A program made the translations under genes and the position numbers. Shown here piece by piece: positions 56,412-64,000 of a stretch of DNA of 64,000 bases (its first letter is position 1; the number at the start of each line of letters is the position of its first letter). The notes beneath the pieces were generated by a model. The model saw only the letters and a program-made list of their open reading frames with translations, ran no database searches and had not been told where the DNA came from. Where the stretch lies: positions 62,001 through 126,000 of the forward strand of contig CAWEPG010000021.1 in NCBI GenBank assembly GCA_963810905.1, given 5' to 3'. This stretch comes from CAWBAT01 sp963810905 (GTDB taxonomy: Bacteria > Acidobacteriota > Terriglobia > Versatilivoradales > Versatilivoraceae).

Positions 56412-59400
56412 ATGCCAATGCAGCGTTGGCTTGAAAAATTGACCAAGGCACGGGAATTTGCGGAAATACTTCTTCAAATAAAGTCCGGCGCGGAAAAAAT
56501 TGTTCTAACCGGGATCACCCCTTCCGCCAAACCGGCATTTCTCGCAGCCCTTCATTACCTTCTCAAGAAGCCGCTCCTTTACGTGGGTAGAGACGGCATA
56601 AATTTTGACTCGTTGCAAAGTGCCACAGCTTTTTATCATGCAGGTATTTCTGGGAGAGATGATAAGACCTTATCTATTTTTCCCGCGATGGAACCTGACG
56701 CGTTTAGCGGTCTATCACCCCACGCAGAGGTTTTGGAAGAGCGCGCGCTCACATTTTGGAGGCTCTTCCAATCAAAGCTCGATATCCTCTTTTGTCCTCT
56801 ATCGGCAGCGTTAAATCGAATCCCGGACCTTCATCATACTTTTGCTTCGGTCCCACGTCTGACGTTCGGTGTGGAGTATTCTCCGGAACTCCTAGTTAAG
56901 TTCTTGCTGACTGCAGGCTACATCCAAGAAGAACCTGTCACGAGTCATGGCTCTTTTTCATTAAGGGGCGGAATTTTGGATGTATTTCCTCCAGACTCTG
57001 AGAATCCCTGCAGAATTGAATTTTTCGGAGATTCAATTGAATCCTTGCGGGAATTTTCTGTGAAATCTCAGCGTTCGATTGGGCCTATAAAAGAAATTTC
57101 CTTAGTCCCAATGCGCGAAACCCTCCTGGATGCTCACATCATCAAGGAATGGGGAGAGTTGGCTGAAATCAGCTTTGAGCCGACAACATATGAAGAATTC
57201 TTTAAGAATCAAATGGTTAGCGCCTTGAATGGAGAATATTTTCAAGGGATTGAGTATCTCCTCCCCCTGACAATACCGTTCGATCACACCCTTTTAGATT
57301 TCACCACCGACTTTTGTCTGGTCGTTGATGAGCCTTCTGCGCTTTACGCGGATTTCGAACATTGGAAGCTAAAGACCCAAAAAGATCGGGAAGCCATGGG
57401 ATCCCGCGGAGTTCCATGTCTCAGGCTCGAAGAGCTCTTTGTTGATCTCCAGGACCTTTGGCGTTCCCGGTCAAAAAGCCCCTTAGTCTTGCTTGACCAA
57501 CTTGGTGTTTTTCAAGAGGCCTCGCCAATATCAGATGTCCATGGGATTGAAGAAACAAAGGAGTGGACACATTCGGCTAGCCAAAAGCAAGGCGAGCTCA
57601 CTTTTGGGGATTATAACGGAATAGTAATACCTTCAGAAAATAAGGAAACAGGGGCGTTGGTCTCAATGGCTCCGGAGAGACTTCCATTCTATTCAAATGT
57701 CGGGGGATACATCCGTATTCATTGCCAATCGAGGCCATCAAGAAGATTTCACGGCAACTTGAAAGAATTGGTTCATGAAATTAATCGCTACCTAGAACAG
57801 GAGGCTCACCTCGTTTTCGTTCAGTCAACCCAAGGGAAGGCGGAGCGGCTTTATGACATCCTGAAAGAATATGATCTAAAAGCACACCCTCTGTTTCGTG
57901 CCCAGGGAAAAGAGACCGATCATGAGGAAGTCGCATCAGATTTAACTATTTTTGTAGTTGTTGGGGAAGTCTATGAAGGCTTTGAGCTTAAATCAGAAGA
58001 TCTTATTGTCTTCGGAGAGACCGATATATTTGATGAAGAAGAACTTCTTGCCAGACCCCTTCGCTCTAAGCAAAAAAGTACAACCTTTATCTCTAGCCTC
58101 AGGGAGTTAAGGACAGGCGATTATGTGGTGCATATTGATCACGGCATCGGGCAATTTCTTGGATTAAGGCAAATCATGGCGGATGGTGCGGGGCGCGAAT
58201 TCATGGTTATCTCCTTCTTAGGAGACGACAAAATCTATGTTCCCCTGGAAAGAATGGACTTGGTCCAGAAGTACAGTAGCGCAGAAGGGGCCCGTCCGCA
58301 ATTGGACAAGCTGGGGGGTGGCACCTGGACGAAAACCAAGAGCCGAGTTAAGAAGTCGATGCGTGACATGGCTGACGACCTGCTGAAATTATATGCACAA
58401 AGGCGGATATTACCAGGGTTCTCATTCTCCCCCCAGGGGCACTGGCACGAGGAATTTGAGGAAGCCTTTGAGTTTATAGAAACCCTCGACCAGGCTTCAG
58501 CGATCAGAGATGTATATAAGGATATGGAGTCAGCTATTCCGATGGACCGGCTCCTGTGCGGTGATGTGGGATTTGGAAAGACGGAGGTTGCAATGAGAGC
58601 TGCATTTAAGGCTGTCTTCGACGGGCGGCAAGTCGTCGTCCTGGCTCCAACTACCGTCTTGGTCTACCAGCATTACCTCCGATTTAAGCAGCGATTCAAT
58701 GCTTTCCCAATGAACATTGAAATGCTGAGCCGCTTCCGGACTCCACGGATACAGACTGAAATTGTGCAAAAGCTGGCTGTGGGACAGATAGATATCCTTA
58801 TTGGAACACATCGCCTATTGTCTAAAGATGTTCAGTTTCGGGACCTTGGACTGCTCATAGTTGACGAAGAACAACAGTTTGGCGTTGTTCATAAGGAGCG
58901 GCTCAAACAATTGAAGAAAAATGTAGATACCTTGACTATGACCGCAACTCCGATCCCTAGAACACTACATATGTCGTTAGTTGGAATGCGAGATATGTCT
59001 ATTATTGAGACTGCTCCACGCGATCGATTAGCAATTCAGACATTTGTAGTTTCATTTAACAAGAAGGTGATACAGACAGCGATAGCACAGGAGTTAAGCC
59101 GTGCAGGGCAGGTTTATTTTGTCCACAATAAAGTTCACTCGATTTATTCTGTTGCTTCAATGATCCAAAAACTTTGCCCTGATGCCAGGATCCTTGTGGG
59201 GCATGGACAAATGGGGGAGAAAGAGCTAGAAACGACAATGCTTAAGTTCGTTAAGCACGAAGCCGACGTTCTAGTTTCTACTACAATTATAGAAAATGGG
59301 TTGGACATCCCACTAGTGAATACACTCATCGTGAATCGAGCGGATCGTTTGGGATTGGCTCAACTCTATCAGTTGCGAGGCAGAGTTGGAAGGTCGAATC

Positions 59401-60095
59401 GAAGGGCTTATGCTTATTTGCTCACCCCACCGGATAAGGCCCTTTCGGGGGTGGCAAGGCAACGTTTGGCTGCCCTTAAAGAATTCAGCGAATTGGGATC
59501 TGGATTCAAGATTGCTGCACTTGATCTGGAACTCCGAGGTGCGGGAAATTTGCTCGGAGGGGAACAACATGGACATATAAATGCCATAGGATTTGATCTC
59601 TACTGTCAGATTTTGGAACAAACGATCCAAGAACTGCAAGGGGGCGAAGTGCTACCCGAGGTTCAGACCCAAATCAACTTAAAGGTATCCGTGAAAATCC
59701 CGACGGAATACATATCGGATGAGCAGCAGAGGCTGAGCGTCTATAAAAGGATTTCCTCCCTAAAGCTGGAATCAGAAATGGATGAACTGCTCCGCGAGCT
59801 GGAGGATCGATACGGGGCCGTCCCGAAAGAAGTTGTGAGCTTAATTGAATTTGTGCGGCTGCGGCTAGTGGCGCAAAAGGCCTTGGTTCATACGATCGAT
59901 CGAGAGCGGGACGCAATTTCGATCAAATTCCACGAGAAAACTCCGGTCCCGGCGCAGCGCGTCGTTGAGGTCGTTTCGTCTCACCCATCAATTTCCGTGA
60001 CGCCAACTGGGGCATTGAAAATACAAACGACAGGCTTAATCAACGCGGAAATCCTTCCTGCGGTGCGAAGCCTCCTCCTGGATCTTCTTCCATGA
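56412..60095 (+). CDS. mfd: Transcription-repair coupling factor Mfd
   Basis: 1227 residues. Order: UvrB-homology module (RGGILDVFPPDSENPCRIEF, then DSIESLREFSVKSQRSIG), RNA-polymerase-interaction CarD-like domain (LRTGDYVVHIDHGIGQFLGL), RecG-like translocase with Walker A (LLCGDVGFGKTEVAMRAAF), DEEQ box (LLIVDEEQQFGVVHKERLK), TATPIPRTLHMSLVGMRDMS, helicase C-terminal QLRGRVGRSNRRAYAYLL, and the TRCF C-terminal domain. It removes RNA polymerase stalled at DNA lesions and recruits UvrA. Length is normal and the frame is intact over 3.7 kb. First gene of a run continuing through surA-like and S4 genes. Confidence 0.97.
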   Translation: MPMQRWLEKLTKAREFAEILLQIKSGAEKIVLTGITPSAKPAFLAALHYLLKKPLLYVGRDGINFDSLQSATAFYHAGISGRDDKTLSIFPAMEPDAFSGLSPHAEVLEERALTFWRLFQSKLDILFCPLSAALNRIPDLHHTFASVPRLTFGVEYSPELLVKFLLTAGYIQEEPVTSHGSFSLRGGILDVFPPDSENPCRIEFFGDSIESLREFSVKSQRSIGPIKEISLVPMRETLLDAHIIKEWGELAEISFEPTTYEEFFKNQMVSALNGEYFQGIEYLLPLTIPFDHTLLDFTTDFCLVVDEPSALYADFEHWKLKTQKDREAMGSRGVPCLRLEELFVDLQDLWRSRSKSPLVLLDQLGVFQEASPISDVHGIEETKEWTHSASQKQGELTFGDYNGIVIPSENKETGALVSMAPERLPFYSNVGGYIRIHCQSRPSRRFHGNLKELVHEINRYLEQEAHLVFVQSTQGKAERLYDILKEYDLKAHPLFRAQGKETDHEEVASDLTIFVVVGEVYEGFELKSEDLIVFGETDIFDEEELLARPLRSKQKSTTFISSLRELRTGDYVVHIDHGIGQFLGLRQIMADGAGREFMVISFLGDDKIYVPLERMDLVQKYSSAEGARPQLDKLGGGTWTKTKSRVKKSMRDMADDLLKLYAQRRILPGFSFSPQGHWHEEFEEAFEFIETLDQASAIRDVYKDMESAIPMDRLLCGDVGFGKTEVAMRAAFKAVFDGRQVVVLAPTTVLVYQHYLRFKQRFNAFPMNIEMLSRFRTPRIQTEIVQKLAVGQIDILIGTHRLLSKDVQFRDLGLLIVDEEQQFGVVHKERLKQLKKNVDTLTMTATPIPRTLHMSLVGMRDMSIIETAPRDRLAIQTFVVSFNKKVIQTAIAQELSRAGQVYFVHNKVHSIYSVASMIQKLCPDARILVGHGQMGEKELETTMLKFVKHEADVLVSTTIIENGLDIPLVNTLIVNRADRLGLAQLYQLRGRVGRSNRRAYAYLLTPPDKALSGVARQRLAALKEFSELGSGFKIAALDLELRGAGNLLGGEQHGHINAIGFDLYCQILEQTIQELQGGEVLPEVQTQINLKVSVKIPTEYISDEQQRLSVYKRISSLKLESEMDELLRELEDRYGAVPKEVVSLIEFVRLRLVAQKALVHTIDRERDAISIKFHEKTPVPAQRVVEVVSSHPSISVTPTGALKIQTTGLINAEILPAVRSLLLDLLP

Positions 60096-60311
60096 GTTCG
60101 ACTTACCCTTATTCTTCTCGCGAGTACAAGAATAAACCTCCCGAAAAGGGCCGTTACTCAATTAATATGAAATCCCGCTTAACAACCCGTTCAATTTCGG
60201 CTATCATCTTGATATATCAATGGATGTTTTGAGCGAGGGCGTCAGAGCACCAACGATGGAAGAAGTGTTGCTTATCAATTTGTCACTATTCGTTTTTGTC
60301 AGGTACATTCT

Positions 60312-61382
60312 ATGAAAGCTATCTTAAGAGTATTGTGTCTCCTGCAGCTCATTGTGTTCTTGTTCACGATATCCAGTAACGATAGAGCAGATCAGGCCTT
60401 TGAGGAAATCGTGGTCTGGGTCAACAGTGACATCATTACTCTAAGCGATTACAACAAAAGCAAGGATCTACTTCGAAAGGAGTTGCAAAAGGCTCTTAAC
60501 GGGCAGGAACTAGAACGTGTTTTCGCCCAGCAGGAGAAAGAAATTTTAAAATCGATGATCGATGATCAACTCCTCGTCCAGAAAGCGAACGAGCTCGGAA
60601 TCACTGTCGAAACTGAAGTCGTCAAATACCTCGACCGGATTCGTCGGGAGTTTAATGTCGACAACATGGAAGATTTGGAAAAGATGATGGTTCAACAAGG
60701 GATCGATCCCGTTGAGTTTAAAGCCAATACTAAGTCCCAGGCTCTGAAGCAGATGGTCCTAAGCCGGGAAGTTTATTCGCACATCCAGATTAGCACAGAA
60801 GAGATCACCAAGTATTATGAAGCTCATAAACAGGATTTTGATCGTCCGGAAGAAGTTCGTATTCGGGAAATCTTGATTGCCACGGAGGGCAAGAAAGATT
60901 TTGATATGGGGGCCTTGCAAAAAAAGGCTCAAGAAGTATTGCAGAAGGCTAAAACTGGCGATAAGTTTGAAGAACTGGCTGCGAAATATTCAGACGGGCC
61001 AACAGCCAAGGAGGGGGGAGACCTGGGATTTTTCCCGAAGGGGAAGATGGTGAAAGAGATTGAAGATGTTGCTTTCACTCTCCGCCGAGGGCAGGTGAGC
61101 GATATTATCAAAACAAAGTATGGATTAGTCATTATCAAGGTTGAAGAAAAGCACGAAGCAGGGATTCAAAAAATGGACGTTGTGATGAACGAAATTAGAG
61201 ACCGCCTTTTTAGCGAAAAAGCTCACCCTGCCATCCAAGCTTATCTGGTCAAGCTCCGCCAGAAAAGTTACATCCAGGTAAAGAGCGGTTTTGTGGATGC
61301 TGGAGCCGTGCCTTCGGTGCTCCAAGCGGAGCTGCAAAATGAAGATTCAGGCGATAAAGGGAAGAAGGGGAAGAATAAATGA
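60312..61382 (+). CDS. SurA/PpiC-like periplasmic peptidyl-prolyl isomerase
   Basis: 356 residues. Signal peptide (ILRVLCLLQLIVFLFTISS), a SurA-type N-terminal helical chaperone domain (EIVVWVNSDIITLSDYNKSK, LLVQKANELGITVETEVVKY) and one parvulin domain (VRIREILIATEGKKDFDMGA, YSDGPTAKEGGDLGFFPKGK, DVAFTLRRGQVSDIIKTKYG). The C-terminal tail is Lys-rich (GDKGKKGKNK). It assists folding of outer-membrane proteins. SurA of enterobacteria has two parvulin domains; only one is present here. Its stop overlaps the S4 gene start by ATGA. Confidence 0.92.
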   Translation: MKAILRVLCLLQLIVFLFTISSNDRADQAFEEIVVWVNSDIITLSDYNKSKDLLRKELQKALNGQELERVFAQQEKEILKSMIDDQLLVQKANELGITVETEVVKYLDRIRREFNVDNMEDLEKMMVQQGIDPVEFKANTKSQALKQMVLSREVYSHIQISTEEITKYYEAHKQDFDRPEEVRIREILIATEGKKDFDMGALQKKAQEVLQKAKTGDKFEELAAKYSDGPTAKEGGDLGFFPKGKMVKEIEDVAFTLRRGQVSDIIKTKYGLVIIKVEEKHEAGIQKMDVVMNEIRDRLFSEKAHPAIQAYLVKLRQKSYIQVKSGFVDAGAVPSVLQAELQNEDSGDKGKKGKNK

Positions 61383-61714
61383 GGCTTGGGCGAAAGGGGC
61401 AGGCGGTTGACAAAGAAGATCTATCCAGAGAGCCCAGGATGCGTCTCGATCATTTCTTAAAGATTTCCCGCCTAGTCCTGCGTCGGTCGCTGGCTCAGGA
61501 GATATGCGCCCATGGTGGAATCTGGATCAATGGGCACGTTGCAAAAGCTGCCAGATTGGTGAAGCTTGGGGACTTATTGAAGATTCAGCTTCGAGGGCGA
61601 ATAGCCCAAATCCGGGTCGTTAAGATTCCCGAAACTTCGTGTACAAAGCATGAGGCCCCCACTTTGTACGAACAGGTTGAATCGCCTTATGTCCAGCGAT
61701 TCTCAAAACAGTAA
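61379..61714 (+). CDS. S4-domain RNA-binding protein (Hsp15/RqcP-like)
   Basis: 111 residues. The S4 fold is clear: MRLDHFLKISRLVLRRSLAQ, EICAHGGIWINGHVAKAARL, VKLGDLLKIQLRGRIAQIRV. Family members bind rRNA/tRNA on stalled 50S subunits (Hsp15, RqcP/YlmH group). The start overlaps the preceding stop by ATGA, so it is translated with the SurA-like gene. The next gene starts inside its 3' end. Confidence 0.88.
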   Translation: MRLGRKGQAVDKEDLSREPRMRLDHFLKISRLVLRRSLAQEICAHGGIWINGHVAKAARLVKLGDLLKIQLRGRIAQIRVVKIPETSCTKHEAPTLYEQVESPYVQRFSKQ

Positions 61715-63371
61715 ACAAGATTTTCATGGGAACGTGGTGCCGATCCGGTCTGGAGAGGATGGCACTGAGACCGAACGAAAGTTGGCTGCTGCCCGGCGGC
61801 TATTTAGCCTTCATGAATATCGTCTCTGTGAACAGGCTGTTCAAGAAGTTCTGGCCATTGACGCCCACAACTCTAAGGCCAAAGCTCTTCTTGAATTAAC
61901 TTCCATCAAACTCTCGAAGCGAAAGCTCTACAAGAAGATGGTGGATCCCCAGCAACCGTCGACGTTGCCGCTTCCCCCCCCCAGATAGAAGCCAATTGGT
62001 TCTGATGTGGACAGGGACCCTTCCCCCCGAACAGGAGCATCAAATCGGAACCCAGACTTTCGTCGTCCAACCGAGACCAGTCCTCACAAAGGAACCCAAC
62101 CCCCGTTGGCTCATTCAAGTCGTATTCCCGTCCGAGTTAAACCGGAATTGGCTAGTGAGAATACGTTTAGCTCCTCCACGGACTCCATCCGAGAGCGGAC
62201 CATTGCAGCGATGGTTGATCTTCTCAAAGACCGGAAAAAGGGACTTGGAGAATGGAAAGACACGCGATTTGACCCCGGAACTCATGAACCTCCGCGCGAC
62301 CGGGCCGAGGCACCCACTTCGAAGCCTGGGAAAGCCATCCTTTCCGCCCCGACTTTACACGAACTAATTCCGGAACCATCAACCCAGCCAAGAATTATTT
62401 CCGTAAAGGAAGAGATACCGATTCCAAGGGAAAGAGTAGAAAAGGTTCCTCAGAGTCGACAACAAGAAAGGTCAAACCCGCAAGTGGATTTCCTACCAGG
62501 TTCCCTGGCGGATCTCTTCGAAAGCACGGGGGACCTTCAGAATGAACCGGTGCAGAAACAGGAAACGACCTTACAGCGTATTGAAGTGACCCCGATACCT
62601 GTCCGCACAATTCCTGATGAAAGCCCAGTAGCTCATCATAGACCAAACGCTCCGCTCTCTCCTCCCCCTATTCATCCCGTGGCTCCAGCCAGTGAAAAGG
62701 AGACCAGCCCAAAGACGGATCCAATTCCCCAGGGGTTCACCCATTTACCCAATGTCCAGGGCTTGACGACCCCTGCGCCCCCACCCTCCCAAGAGCGGAA
62801 ACAACGAACTGTCCTTTTGCCAGATGTCAAAGTCTTCGACCGGATTACACCAACCCGTGAAACGCCCCCGCATGAATTCATTGATCGGAAGCTCGAGCAG
62901 CGATCCGAGGAAATCCGCAACTCCGAGATCAAAGCGGTTTCGATTGCACAAATCAAGAAGTACCTTTATCAAGAACAATATGATCTTTGCTCCCAGGAAT
63001 TAGAGAGAATCCGCGGATTATTTCCACAGAACGCAGAAATTCAAGCATTCGTTGAAAATACCTCGCGACGGCTGATTGATCTAAAAGCAATGAAAAATTT
63101 CGAAGGCCAGGCAAAGGAACTGATGCGTTCGGCGGTAACCTCTTATCAAGAAGGAAAATTCCCCGAAGCCCTAGCAGCTGCCCAACAAGTTTTGAAAGTG
63201 AATCCAAATCATACCCAAGCGCGTGAACTTGTCGAATTCGTCCAACGGCGGATTGACCCGGCACGCAAGAAAGAACTCGAAGCACTTCTCGAAAGATATT
63301 GTAAAACCTGCGGAACGAGTGTCGATTCCTCCAGCCAGTTTTGTCATCACTGTGGCAAGCGGCTGTCTTAG
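61689..63371 (+). CDS. TPR and zinc-ribbon protein, interrupted at a C-run
   Basis: Two same-frame pieces separated by a stop at 61986-61988. The first (start ATG 61689, MSSDSQNSKQDFHGNVVPIR) has a TPR-like unit (KLAAARRLFSLHEYRLCEQA). The second is long, Pro/Thr/Glu-rich and probably disordered, then has TPR-like helices (IAQIKKYLYQEQYDLCSQEL; AVTSYQEGKFPEALAAAQQV) and ends in a zinc ribbon (YCKTCGTSVDSSSQFCHHCG). The stop follows a run of nine C at 61974-61982; compensating indels there and near 62000 would restore reading into the second piece, so a single gene is likely. I do not recognise the family. It begins inside the end of the S4 gene. Confidence 0.65.
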
Positions 63372-63499
63372 GGACATGGGGAGAACCTAAGCCAAATTTC
63401 CGCCTCAGCAGTGAAACCAACCAACTCCGTATTCCGAGTGGATGCCGCATGGGTCGGCGCTCGGAGAGTGTCGCCTCTTTTCAGGGGTCACCATTAATC

Positions 63500-64000
63500 T
63501 CAGGATATTCTTTTTTGTAGAGTTCCGGCCTTCCTGGATCTTTTCCTAGGCTGGCATTGCGGGCAGCAATGAGTGGATCGTTGGCTCACGATAATGCGTA
63601 GAATTTCCGACCGACAGCGGCGACACGTCTCCTGCTCACGGCCGTAAACATTGAGATATTCCTGGTTACTCCCAGCCTCCCCCTCCGCGTTGAGGTAGCT
63701 TTGAATACTCGTCCCGCCATAATGAATTCCGCGAAGGAACACAGCGGGAATCGCTTTAAAGAGCCTCTTTTTCTCATCCGTGGTCAATCCATCGACGCGG
63801 CGCTCTGGATGGATTTCGGCTTCAAAGAGGGCCTCATCGGCATAGATATTGCCTACTCCCGCAACAAAACGTTGATCTAACAATAAAGATTTGATTCTTA
63901 ACTTGCGACCCTTGAATTGCGCTAGAAAATTTTTCCAGTGGTATTCGGGAGTGAACGGCTCAAGGCCCAGTTTCCAAAACTCCTGAGCCAGGTGAAAGTC
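63500..64000 (-). CDS. mutM: Formamidopyrimidine-DNA glycosylase, C-terminal part (5' end outside window)
   Basis: The minus-strand frame is open to the window edge and ends at 63500. Visible are the helix-two-turn-helix region (LLDQRFVAGVGNIYADEALF), GGTSIQSYLNAEG, EYLNVYGREQETCRRC, and the C-terminal zinc finger with CRRC and CPQC pairs (ETCRRCRSEILRIIVSQRST). These are diagnostic of Fpg/MutM, which removes oxidised purines such as 8-oxoguanine. The N-terminal Pro-Glu catalytic residues lie outside the window. Confidence 0.95.
   Translation of the reverse strand, partial: DFHLAQEFWKLGLEPFTPEYHWKNFLAQFKGRKLRIKSLLLDQRFVAGVGNIYADEALFEAEIHPERRVDGLTTDEKKRLFKAIPAVFLRGIHYGGTSIQSYLNAEGEAGSNQEYLNVYGREQETCRRCRSEILRIIVSQRSTHCCPQCQPRKRSRKAGTLQKRIS

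Noticed and set aside
1..64000. CRISPR arrays, tRNA or rRNA genes, transposases, prophage genes, toxin-antitoxin pairs
   Set aside because: I looked for repeated 25-40 base units, tRNA-like arms and transposase or integrase motifs and saw none that I could support by eye; a dedicated search could still find short or degenerate examples.

Overview
The window looks like a chromosomal segment of a Gram-negative bacterium with about 50% GC. Acidobacteriota is the best guess. The clues are an 1100-residue Oar-type TonB-dependent receptor with a carboxypeptidase-regulatory N-terminus, a glutamate-carboxypeptidase-II-like M28 peptidase, an outer-membrane porin, TolC/RND efflux and SurA, and a UbiX/UbiA pair. 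This assignment is inference from gene content; no rRNA, tRNA or other phylogenetic marker is present.

Layout. 1-6.2 kb is an accessory, decayed zone. It holds the end of a Spy/CpxP-like protein, a C-terminal scrap of phosphoketolase, a GC-rich P3A-type P-type ATPase, a DUF2934 scrap, two related small secreted proteins, a PadR regulator and a broken universal-stress-protein gene. 6.3-13.6 kb carries a DUF2892 protein, an ECF sigma factor with a zf-HC2 anti-sigma factor, and a tripartite RND efflux system (TolC, adaptor, pump). 13.8-15.5 kb is a GC-rich CoA-disulfide-reductase/rhodanese fusion. 15.6-23.8 kb is a phosphate module on the minus strand: arsC, a PhoU scrap, phoB, a porin, then pstS-pstC-pstA-pstB-phoU, with Pho-box-like repeats before pstS and before phoB. 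24.0-38.7 kb is a mixed region: Oar receptor, Rieske ferredoxin, glycosyltransferase, alpha/beta hydrolase, M28 peptidase, larB, ubiX, ubiA, gamma-glutamyltransferase, a TPR protein and a tRNA-dihydrouridine synthase. 39.1-43.9 kb is a complete pyruvate-dehydrogenase operon (E1 alpha, E1 beta, E2, E3). 44.2-56.2 kb has an aldo/keto reductase, a rhomboid protease, an FGGY kinase, a flippase-like membrane protein, an M32 carboxypeptidase, an SDR enzyme, a geranylgeranyl-reductase-like flavoprotein, an alpha/beta hydrolase fused to a polytopic membrane domain, and a RfaE2-type nucleotidyltransferase. 56.4-64.0 kb has mfd, a SurA-like chaperone, an S4 RNA-binding protein, a TPR/zinc-ribbon protein and the 3' part of mutM.

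Sequence quality matters here. Seven otherwise well-conserved genes are split by single-base frameshifts. I could place twelve of them, and eleven are one-base insertions, often beside an identical base. That fits residual insertion errors in the assembly better than gene death. I therefore annotate those genes as whole coding regions and mark the breaks. The phosphoketolase, DUF2934, stress-protein and PhoU scraps are different: they lack large parts of their genes or carry several lesions, and look like true remnants.

No CRISPR array, tRNA, rRNA, transposase or prophage gene was recognised.
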